From Lachnospiraceae bacterium (lineage in GTDB: Bacteria; Bacillota; Clostridia; Lachnospirales; Lachnospiraceae): DNA of 5,834 nucleotides. The position numbers and the translations under genes were made by a program. Location of the stretch: contig JAILPU010000035.1 of assembly GCA_024699395.1 (NCBI GenBank), positions 1 to 5,834 on the forward strand, read 5' to 3'. Shown in pieces: positions 1 to 5,834 of this stretch (positions within the stretch are counted from its first letter, which is position 1; the number at the start of each line of letters is the position of its first letter). Under the pieces are notes generated by a model. It ran no database searches. It was not told the DNA's origin and was given only the letters and a program-made list of their open reading frames with translations.

Positions 1-264
1 TATATAACGGGAATCATTATGATGGCATGGCAGTATTTAAGCCCGGTAATGTACGATATGAACATGATACCCGAGAAGGCAAGAAAGTTTTTTGAATTTA
101 ATCCCATGACCAGTGTGCTTACCGTTTACAGGGATATCTTCTATTACAAGCAGGCACCTCATATGAGAAGCCTTCTTATGAGCCTGTTTATGGGTGTGTT
201 CTTTTTGATAGTGGGTGTTCTGGCTTTTGGTAAGATGAAGAAGCATTTCTCGGAGGAACTCTGA
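1..264 (+). CDS. Polysaccharide ABC-2 type export permease, C-terminal part (Wzm-like), 5' truncated by window edge
   Basis: Frame 1 is open from the first base, giving 87 residues (YITGIIMMAW... to ...HFSEEL) with TGA at 262-264. The Met codons at 19 and 22 are internal, so the gene begins upstream of the window. What is visible is the end of an ABC-2 permease of the Wzm/TagG type. It has the end of a membrane helix, the loop YLSPVMYDMNMIPEKARKFF, the family-typical NPMTSVLTVYRDIFYY segment (about residues 34-49), and a last hydrophobic helix at about residues 57-77. It closes with a short basic/acidic tail ending in EEL. In this family six-helix permeases dimerise and pair with a Wzt ATPase to move lipid-linked glycan across the cytoplasmic membrane. 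The gene directly downstream encodes that ATPase. The GGAGGA at 252-257, inside the end of this gene, serves the next start, which fits translational coupling. Whether the substrate is O-antigen-like or a teichoic-acid-type glycan cannot be read here. Confidence 0.9.
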   Translation, partial: YITGIIMMAWQYLSPVMYDMNMIPEKARKFFEFNPMTSVLTVYRDIFYYKQAPHMRSLLMSLFMGVFFLIVGVLAFGKMKKHFSEEL

Positions 265-268
265 TAAT

Positions 269-2017
269 ATGGTTGAAAATGAAGTTGTTATAGACGTCAA
301 GGACGTAACCAAACAGTTTAAGATATTTATGGACAGGGGAAAGACCGCCAAGGAGCGTGTGCTTTTTTCCAGCAGAAGAAAATATGAGTACCGCAAGGTA
401 TTGAAGGGCATAAGCTTTCAGGTTAAAAAGGGGGAGGCTGTGGGCTTAATCGGCCACAACGGCTGCGGAAAGAGCACCACATTAAAGCTTCTTACGAAGA
501 TAATATATCCCGATTCCGGAAGTATAGATATAAAGGGAAGGGTGTCAAGCCTTATTGAGCTGGGTGCCGGCTTTCATCCCGATATGAGCGGAAGAGAGAA
601 TATTTATATAAATGCGTCCATATTCGGTCTGGGTAAAAAAGAGATCGAGGCAAAGATTGACGATATAATCGCCTTTTCCGAACTGGAGGAATTTATTGAC
701 AACCCTGTCAGAACTTATTCCTCGGGAATGTATATGCGTCTTGCTTTTTCTGTGGCAATTAATGTAAATGCGGATGTTATATTGATTGACGAGATTCTTG
801 CGGTGGGTGATGCCAACTTCCAGTCCAAGTGTTTTAACAAATTAAGAGAGATAAAGGATCAGGGAGCTACCATTGTAATAGTTTCCCACTCCCTGGGACA
901 GATTGAGCAGATATGCGAGAGGACCATCTGGATCCATGAGGGTCTTATACGCATGGAGGGAGAGCCCAGAGAGGTTCACCCCAAGTATCTTGATTTCATG
1001 GGTGAAAAAAGAGCCGAGATCGCCGATAAGGAAAAGGAGCGTCAGGCCAAGAAGGTTCTCCAGGAGATGGAGGAGCGCCGTAAGAAAGAGGAGCGAGAGG
1101 CCAAAAGGCGTGAGGAGGAAGAAGCCCCCGGCATTAAAAAGGAAAGTGTTGAGGCCTTCGTCAATTATATCTATATAAATGCCAAGGGTTCCAAAGCCTT
1201 TCAGGAAACTCTGGATTACTGGTTTGAAAGATGGGAAAAGAATACCTTTAACGGACAGGCTGTTCTCACCAGAATGTTTTCAAGAACCAATTACGGCGAA
1301 GAAATTTGTGATGACGAGCAGTTTATAGAGCTTATATATAAGATAATATTCGGAAGAAAGCCGGAGGAGGGCGGAAGAATCTACTGGCTTGACTGTATGA
1401 GAAAGGGTCTCTCCAGACAGGAGGTGCTCCACAGCATGGTCTGTACCGACGAGTATCAGGAGCTGTGCGATAAAGCTCTGGTGCCCCTGGGAATATTCGA
1501 TGTGGAGACAGAGGAACTTCCCGAAAACTGTGAGCCCGAGAAGGAAAGCTTTCTTAAGGAGGCTTATTCCATTTATCCTTCTGCTTCCGGAAAAGGTAGA
1601 GCTGACAGAAGAGCGTACGTTGTAAGCGCCACTGTTTTTGATGAAAAGGGTAAGGAGAAAAATGTTTTCTCCACAGGTTCGGATATAAAGATTGAGCTTG
1701 ACCTTAAGGTGAGAAGTTTTATCAAGGATGCGGTAGTGGGAATCGAGTTTGTGAGAAACGACGGTGTGAGCTGTTACGGCACCAACACCAGAATAGACAG
1801 ACTTGCACCCTACAATCTTGAAAAGGACACCAAAGTTACCCTTGACCTTAAGCACGTTAATCTTATTGAGGGTAAATATTATCTTGATGTGACTCTCGAG
1901 GAGGGTTACGGAGATGTTTTGGATTTTGCAAAGAAGATCTGTGAGCTGGAATTCTTCTCAAGCATTACCGATGTGGGAATATCCAGAATCGATCATGAAT
2001 GGAAAGTAGAGGGTTGA
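269..2017 (+). CDS. Polysaccharide ABC exporter ATPase (Wzt-like) with coiled coil, DUF4214-like insert and Wzt C-terminal glycan-binding domain
   Basis: 582 residues, much longer than a bare Wzt/TagH ATPase domain of about 250. Residues 1-245 form the nucleotide-binding domain: Walker A GHNGCGKST (62-70), the Wzt-typical SSLIELGAGFHPDMSGRENI stretch (93-112), signature SSGM (151-154), Walker B VILIDE (170-175), D-loop AVGD (178-181) and switch His207. All catalytic motifs look intact. Residues about 246-286 are a highly charged Lys/Arg/Glu segment, probably a coiled coil. Residues about 293-402 resemble DUF4214; the second half (DEQFIELIYKIIFGRKPEEG..., 349-400) matches that repeat well and the first half is a weaker copy. 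Residues about 443-580 match the Wzt_C beta-sandwich domain, with DVFSTG-like, GTNTRID and terminal HEW features. In characterised Wzt proteins this domain binds the exported glycan or its terminal modification. ATG 269 lies 4 bases after the permease stop, with GGAGGA at 252-257. The role is well supported; the function of the DUF4214 part is unknown. Confidence 0.93.
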   Translation: MVENEVVIDVKDVTKQFKIFMDRGKTAKERVLFSSRRKYEYRKVLKGISFQVKKGEAVGLIGHNGCGKSTTLKLLTKIIYPDSGSIDIKGRVSSLIELGAGFHPDMSGRENIYINASIFGLGKKEIEAKIDDIIAFSELEEFIDNPVRTYSSGMYMRLAFSVAINVNADVILIDEILAVGDANFQSKCFNKLREIKDQGATIVIVSHSLGQIEQICERTIWIHEGLIRMEGEPREVHPKYLDFMGEKRAEIADKEKERQAKKVLQEMEERRKKEEREAKRREEEEAPGIKKESVEAFVNYIYINAKGSKAFQETLDYWFERWEKNTFNGQAVLTRMFSRTNYGEEICDDEQFIELIYKIIFGRKPEEGGRIYWLDCMRKGLSRQEVLHSMVCTDEYQELCDKALVPLGIFDVETEELPENCEPEKESFLKEAYSIYPSASGKGRADRRAYVVSATVFDEKGKEKNVFSTGSDIKIELDLKVRSFIKDAVVGIEFVRNDGVSCYGTNTRIDRLAPYNLEKDTKVTLDLKHVNLIEGKYYLDVTLEEGYGDVLDFAKKICELEFFSSITDVGISRIDHEWKVEG

Positions 2018-2018
2018 T

Positions 2019-3065
2019 ATGAAGATTGCTCTGACCACCGTACAGATACCTTTCGTATTCGGAGGAGCCGAGTTTCTGTGTAATAATTTGAAGGATGCAC
2101 TCACAAAAGCGGGACATGAGGTAAGTATCGTGACCATGCCTTTTGTGGATAATCCCGCACCCCGTCTTGAAAATCATATAATCGCTTCAAGACTTATGGA
2201 CATAAACGAATCCTGGGGAGGTCATATCGATCTCTGCATAGGCCTTAAGTTCCCGGCATATTTCATGCCTCATGAAAATAAGGTGATGTGGATACTTCAC
2301 CAGCACAGGGCGGCTTACGATCTTTTTGATACCGGATTCAGTAACTTAAGAGATACGGTGGACGGAAGATATTACAGGGATATTGTTAAGCGTGCCGATG
2401 AGACGTATATTCCCGAGGCAAAGCGTGTTTATACAATTGCAAAGAATGTTTCCAACAGAATGAAGCATTTTAACAATCTGGATTCCACGCCCCTTTATCA
2501 TCCCTGTCCCGACATGGATAAATTTTACTGCGGCGAGAGCGAAAATTATATACTTATGCCCAGCCGTATCAATGTTATAAAAAGGCAGACCCTTGCCATT
2601 GAAGCCCTCTCCAAGACAAAGAGCAACATTAAGATCTATTTTGTGGGAGCTCCGGATCAGGACGAGGCGAGAAAGATGTTTGAGGACTGCGTGGACAAGT
2701 TCAAGGTACGTGACAGAGTAAAGTGCTTTGATTTTGTACCCCAGGAGGAAAAGATAAAGCTCTATGCCAATGCGAGAGCGGTTATATTTATTCCAAGAGA
2801 TGAGGATTACGGCTATGTAACCTTAGAGGGAATGGCGGCATCCAAGCCTGTCATCACCACCAAGGACAGCGGCGGCCCTCTGGAATTTGTGGTGGACAAC
2901 AAGACGGGAATGGTGTGCGACCCCACCCCCGAGGCTTTGGCTGAGGCTATGGACGAGTTCGCCAAATCCGACAAGTTTGCCATTGAGATGGGACAGAAGG
3001 CAAAGGCTCATCTGGAGGAAATGGAGATAACCTGGGAAAGAGTTGTAAAGGAGCTTACAAAATGA
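2019..3065 (+). CDS. GT-B glycosyltransferase, family GT4
   Basis: 348 residues, a normal length for a single-module GT4 enzyme. The N-terminal acceptor-side Rossmann domain opens with MKIALTTVQIPFVFGGAEFL, whose glycine loop GGAE (15-18) is typical. The C-terminal donor-side domain carries PSRINVIKRQ (181-190), with the Arg183/Lys188 pair expected to contact the nucleotide-sugar diphosphate. The EX7E motif follows in EDYGYVTLE (Glu262 and Glu270), then KPVITTKDSGGPLEFV (276-291). There is no signal peptide or membrane helix, so it probably acts at the inner membrane face and transfers a sugar with retention of anomeric configuration, as is usual for GT4. The donor and acceptor cannot be predicted. 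The start is one base after the wzt stop, with a modest AGAGGG at 2008-2013. The stop overlaps the next start by ATGA, so coupling is likely. It shares its core closely with the first module of the glycosyltransferase beginning at 4340. Confidence 0.92.
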   Translation: MKIALTTVQIPFVFGGAEFLCNNLKDALTKAGHEVSIVTMPFVDNPAPRLENHIIASRLMDINESWGGHIDLCIGLKFPAYFMPHENKVMWILHQHRAAYDLFDTGFSNLRDTVDGRYYRDIVKRADETYIPEAKRVYTIAKNVSNRMKHFNNLDSTPLYHPCPDMDKFYCGESENYILMPSRINVIKRQTLAIEALSKTKSNIKIYFVGAPDQDEARKMFEDCVDKFKVRDRVKCFDFVPQEEKIKLYANARAVIFIPRDEDYGYVTLEGMAASKPVITTKDSGGPLEFVVDNKTGMVCDPTPEALAEAMDEFAKSDKFAIEMGQKAKAHLEEMEITWERVVKELTK

Positions 3066-4189
3066 TCGAAAGTAAGAAATATCTGGGAAAGATAATCGAA
3101 GAGATAGAGAACAATACCCTTGGGGGCTCGGATTCAAGCGAGACCTGCGACGATGTGGTTCAAAAGCTTTTGGGTCACAGAAAGAGTAAGTCCAAGATAA
3201 AAGATATTGCACAGGATACACCCAAGAACAATCTTGAGCTTCTTAATCTTGCCTGTGAGCAGAACAATGCCCTCTATTATATAGATTACAAGCAGAGTAT
3301 AGAGAGAAGTCCCAGAAAAACAGGCGCCATTGGATACTGGTTCAGAATTCTTATAAGAAAGCTTATTCTTCCCATTTATATCGGAAATCTTAAAAAGCAG
3401 AATGAATTCAATGCCTCCGTGACAAGGGGAGTAAATATAGCCACCAATAATCTCGAGGTTTTCTATGACCTTCTTGAGGAGCAGAGAAAGCGCATAAGAG
3501 AACAGACAGAGGTTATCGACACCCTTGTGAGAAGAATAGACAGATTACAGGATGGCTACGACGACCTTAAGGGTACGAGAGCTCTTGAGAGCGATAATTT
3601 CTATTCCATGGTGGATTATGAAGAATATGTGAGCTTCTTACACGGCACTGAGGAGGAGACCAGGGAGAGATTCAAAAAATATCTTCCCTACTTTGAAGGC
3701 CGCGACTGCGTTATAGATCTTTCTTCCAAACTCGGAGAATTCCTTGTGCTTATGAATGAGAACAGCATCAATACCGCAGGTGTTGAAAAGTGCGAGTCTC
3801 TTGTTCAGAAGCTGATGGCCAAGGGCTTTAATGTGGCATGGAATAACGGACTTGATTATATAACCAAAATGAGTGACGGTCTCTTTGACGGAATATTTGT
3901 AAGCCGTTACGTGGAGAATTTAAGAATATACGAACTGGTAAAGCTTTGCAATACCGTTCATTCAAAGCTCCAGGCAGGGGGCATCTTTGTATGTGAGGCG
4001 GTAAATCCCTCCTGCAGTTACATTTATTCCGCAACATCCTATATGGATCCTGATTTTACAGACTTTGTTCATCCTCAGGCTTTAGTATATTTCCTTAAAA
4101 AAGCCGGCTTTTCGGATGTAAAGATTGTTTACTCCAAGGATCAGGATATTAAGAACAGCGAGTATTATGCTGTGGTCTGCACCAAATAA
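3062..4189 (+). CDS. Coiled-coil, class I methyltransferase-like protein of polysaccharide loci, with degenerate SAM-binding motif
   Basis: 375 residues. The ATG overlaps the previous stop (ATGA) and is preceded by AAAGGAG at 3047-3053. Residues 1-75 are a polar N-terminal region. Residues 88-108 are a basic, hydrophobic stretch (IGYWFRILIRKLILPIYIGN) that could touch the membrane. KKQNEFNASVTRGVN (111-125) is typical of methyltransferases in glycan clusters. About 128-170 is a probable coiled coil (LEVFYDLLEEQRKRIREQ...). Residues about 215-360 have the layout of a class I SAM-dependent methyltransferase: a DxxxxxGEF motif I, GVE at motif II (240-242), a VENL motif (284-287), LQAGGIFVCEAVNP (303-316) and VHPQALVYFLKKAGF (336-350). 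However, the usual DLGCGxGEF reads DLSSKLGEF (219-227), and the DPTHxRPVHP-type motif reads DPDFTDFVHP (329-338). It may therefore be a non-catalytic relative or bind its ligand differently. By context it would modify, cap or scaffold the glycan. The family is fairly sure; activity is doubtful. Confidence 0.8.
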   Translation: MIESKKYLGKIIEEIENNTLGGSDSSETCDDVVQKLLGHRKSKSKIKDIAQDTPKNNLELLNLACEQNNALYYIDYKQSIERSPRKTGAIGYWFRILIRKLILPIYIGNLKKQNEFNASVTRGVNIATNNLEVFYDLLEEQRKRIREQTEVIDTLVRRIDRLQDGYDDLKGTRALESDNFYSMVDYEEYVSFLHGTEEETRERFKKYLPYFEGRDCVIDLSSKLGEFLVLMNENSINTAGVEKCESLVQKLMAKGFNVAWNNGLDYITKMSDGLFDGIFVSRYVENLRIYELVKLCNTVHSKLQAGGIFVCEAVNPSCSYIYSATSYMDPDFTDFVHPQALVYFLKKAGFSDVKIVYSKDQDIKNSEYYAVVCTK

Positions 4190-4198
4190 CGAAGAGGA

Positions 4199-4309
4199 AT
4201 GACATATGTGTCACTTTTGACTTGCTGCGACGGGGTTTGCAACAATTTCGTTTTGGGAGTGCGCAGCTTTAGGGTCGCTGTTTTGCGACACAAATGATTA
4301 TTACGTCAT
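4199..4309. repeat. Nested imperfect inverted repeat filling the intergenic gap (possible MITE-like element or structured leader)
   Basis: The 150-base gap between two genes (4190-4339) contains arms at 4204-4214 (atatgtgtcac) and 4285-4295 (gcgacacaaat) that pair at 9 of 11 positions. Inside them GCTGCG (4224-4229) pairs perfectly with CGCAGC (4262-4267), and ATGAC (4199-4203) outside is matched by GTCAT (4305-4309). An alternative local hairpin, GTCGC (4274-4278) with GCGAC (4285-4289) and a 6-base loop, would compete with the outer stem. I see no ORF and no long T tract, so a Rho-independent terminator is not well supported. It could be a small non-autonomous mobile element, a processed RNA leader, or partly chance pairing. 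Confidence 0.4.
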
Positions 4310-4311
4310 AC

Positions 4312-4320
4312 TGATATATA
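4312..4320 (+). promoter_or_regulatory. Candidate extended -10 promoter element upstream of the tandem glycosyltransferase gene
   Basis: TG at 4312-4313, one base, then TATATA at 4315-4320 resembles an extended -10 box. It sits about 20 bases before ATG 4340. No convincing -35 is found at 17 bases. Transcription from here would start close to the ribosome binding site AAAGGA (4326-4331), which makes the leader very short. A weaker alternative pairs TTGCGA (4283-4288) with CATACT (4307-4312) at 18 bases. This is offered only because the gap is the sole place in the window where a new transcript could plausibly begin. Confidence 0.2.
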
Positions 4321-4339
4321 AAGGGAAAGGAATAGACAG

Positions 4340-5834
4340 ATGAAAATAGCTGTGGTCTGCCCAAGCCCGGTGCCCTTCACCATAGGAGGAGCCGAGAATC
4401 TGGCATGGGGACTTTGCGATGCCATTAATAAAAAAACAGAGCATATGTGTGAGTTGATAAAGCTTCCTTTGAAGGAGCATTCCTTCTGGGATCTTATTGA
4501 CAGCTATTATGCTTATTATAACCTTGACCTGAGCCACTTCGATATGGTCATAACCACCAAGTATCCCTCATGGATGGTAAGACATGATAATTCGGTATGC
4601 TATATGCTTCATACTTTGAGAGGCCTCTATGACACATACCATCTGTGCAATGCTCCGGAAACTGTTCCCGCAGGATTCCCTCCCGTTGCCGAGATAATCG
4701 ACTATATGGAGATGCACCCCAATTACGAGGACCTTGAGGGCTTTTTCAAGCTTATTTTTAAATTGAGACAGGATCCCAGAACAGGTTGCGAGAAGTACAG
4801 TCACTATTTTAATTTTCCCGGACCCTTTATCAAAAAGATAATCCATTATCTGGACAGAGCCGCTCTTACCCAGTGCGGAATGAGCGGATATTATTCCATT
4901 TCCGATACGGTTAAAAACAGAGCGGATTATTTCCCGCCTGCATGCAAGGTGACTGCGGTTTATCCTCCCACCGTCAATGAGAGAACGGAGTCAAAGGATA
5001 ATAAGAAGGCAAAATATGAGCATATCTTTGTGGCCAGCCGTTTGGATTCGGCAAAGAGAATTGACATGCTTATTAAAGCCATGAAGTATGTAACGGGAAA
5101 AGTTAAATTATATATTGCGGGATGCGGCCCCTGCGAGGAGGAACTTAAGGAGCTGGCAAAGGACGACAGCAGGATTAAGTTCTTAGGCTATGTGTCCAAG
5201 GAAGAGTTGGAGAAATACTACTCCGATGCTCTTGTTATCCCCTATTTTCCCTATGATGAGGACTACGGCTATATAACGGTGGAGGCCATGCTCAGGAAGA
5301 AACCTGTGATAACCACCAAAGACAGCGGCGGACCCAACGAGTTTGTAAAGGATAACGAGACCGGTTTCTCTGTGGATTTTGACGAGAAGGCCATTGCCGA
5401 AAAGATAGATTACCTTGTTAAAAATCCCGATGAAGCAAAGCGCATGGGTGCAAACGGTTATAAGCTTGTAAAGGATATAAACTGGGAGAGTGCTATTGAG
5501 AAACTTATAAATCCCAAGCCCGAGCCCTCGGACCAAAAAAAGCTGGTGGTGTTAAGCACCTTCAGAATATATCCTCCCGAGGGGGGCGGACGAAGCAGAA
5601 CCTTCTCCCTCTACAAGAGTCTTGCAAAACGATTTGATGTGACACTTGTGTCAATGGATCAGGGGGACCAGCTCAGGATCAAAAGGCGCATCGCAGAAAA
5701 TATGGTGGAGTACACTATCCCCCGTTCCGTTAAGCAGTCGGAAGAGGAGAGAGATCTCTTCAGGAAGGTGGACAGGATACCTGTTTCCGATATAGCTGTT
5801 TTGATGTATCCCGACATGACCCCCGACTTTAACC
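4340..5834 (+). CDS. Tandem glycosyltransferase: complete GT4 module followed by the start of a second GT4-like module, 3' truncated by window edge
   Basis: Open from ATG 4340 to the window end (498 codons plus one base). An in-frame TAA at 4319-4321 rules out a longer start, and AAAGGA at 4326-4331 is the ribosome binding site. Module one spans residues 1 to about 392: MKIAVVCPSPVPFTIGGAEN with GGAE at 17-20, ASRLDSAKR with Arg234/Lys239 for the donor diphosphate, EX7E in EDYGYITVE (Glu307, Glu315), and KPVITTKDSGGPNEFV (321-336). Compared with the gene at 2019 it carries extra, mostly polar and helical sequence at about residues 100-175. After a short Pro-rich linker (NPKPEPSDQKK, 391-401) a new Rossmann start appears: LVVLSTFRIYPPEGGGRSRTFSLYKSLAKRFDVTLVSM (402-439). 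That is the N-terminal pattern of another GT4 enzyme, with its Gly-rich loop. The protein is therefore probably bifunctional, adding two sugars in succession. Its sugars and full length cannot be known from this window. It lacks signal or membrane segments. Confidence 0.88.
   Translation, partial: MKIAVVCPSPVPFTIGGAENLAWGLCDAINKKTEHMCELIKLPLKEHSFWDLIDSYYAYYNLDLSHFDMVITTKYPSWMVRHDNSVCYMLHTLRGLYDTYHLCNAPETVPAGFPPVAEIIDYMEMHPNYEDLEGFFKLIFKLRQDPRTGCEKYSHYFNFPGPFIKKIIHYLDRAALTQCGMSGYYSISDTVKNRADYFPPACKVTAVYPPTVNERTESKDNKKAKYEHIFVASRLDSAKRIDMLIKAMKYVTGKVKLYIAGCGPCEEELKELAKDDSRIKFLGYVSKEELEKYYSDALVIPYFPYDEDYGYITVEAMLRKKPVITTKDSGGPNEFVKDNETGFSVDFDEKAIAEKIDYLVKNPDEAKRMGANGYKLVKDINWESAIEKLINPKPEPSDQKKLVVLSTFRIYPPEGGGRSRTFSLYKSLAKRFDVTLVSMDQGDQLRIKRRIAENMVEYTIPRSVKQSEEERDLFRKVDRIPVSDIAVLMYPDMTPDFN

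Noticed and set aside
37..411. 124-codon antisense open frame across the wzm/wzt junction
   Set aside because: It lies opposite two well-supported coding regions and its translation shows no recognisable family; it is a shadow.
1015..1130. Purine-rich GAG/AAG tract suspected as a DNA repeat
   Set aside because: No regular repeat unit; it is explained by coding for a charged Lys/Arg/Glu coiled coil.
903..1178. Second + strand frame of 91 codons rich in Arg and Lys
   Set aside because: A frame-shifted reading of the purine-rich coiled-coil part of wzt; low-complexity product and no support as a gene.
1280..1855. 191-codon antisense open frame within wzt
   Set aside because: Opposite the DUF4214 and Wzt_C coding region, with no domain pattern of its own; explained by codon composition of the sense strand.
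4274..4300. Rho-independent terminator after the methyltransferase-like gene
   Set aside because: The hairpin has only a 5-bp stem and is followed by acaaatgatta rather than a T run, so termination is not supported.
5183..5536. 117-codon antisense open frame within the tandem glycosyltransferase
   Set aside because: Opposite the conserved donor domain of the GT4 module; no independent evidence.

Overview
The window is part of a cell-surface polysaccharide locus of the ABC-transporter-dependent (Wzm/Wzt) type. All genes are on the + strand and tightly packed. Frequent AGA (Arg) and ATA (Ile) codons, GGAGG-type ribosome binding sites and the form of the encoded families suggest a member of the Clostridia, plausibly Lachnospiraceae (Butyrivibrio/Roseburia-like). 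That assignment is an inference from style, since no phylogenetic marker gene is present.

Layout: 1-264 is the 3' end of the ABC-2 permease (wzm-like). 269-2017 is its ATPase partner (wzt-like), which has an unusual middle region: a charged coiled coil followed by a DUF4214-like module, placed between the nucleotide-binding domain and the C-terminal Wzt_C carbohydrate-binding domain. 2019-3065 is a GT-B (family GT4) glycosyltransferase. 3062-4189 overlaps it by 4 bases and encodes a coiled-coil, methyltransferase-like protein whose SAM-binding glycine motif looks eroded. 4190-4339 is the only real gap (150 bases). It holds a nested imperfect inverted repeat and a weak candidate promoter. 4340 to the window end is a large glycosyltransferase that finishes one complete GT4 module and starts a second, so it is probably a tandem bifunctional enzyme cut by the window edge.

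Working model: the glycosyltransferases build a glycan on a lipid carrier at the cytoplasmic face. The methyltransferase-like protein may modify, cap or organise the chain end. Wzt recognises the glycan through its C-terminal domain and drives export through Wzm. The first four genes have spacings of +4, +1 and -4 bases and look like one translationally coupled operon. The last gene may be read from the same transcript or from a local promoter. The polymer structure and sugar specificities cannot be told from sequence alone.

The parts most worth following up are the DUF4214 insertion in Wzt, the degenerate methyltransferase active site, the tandem GT fusion, and the structured intergenic segment, which is framed by an in-frame 12-bp direct repeat.
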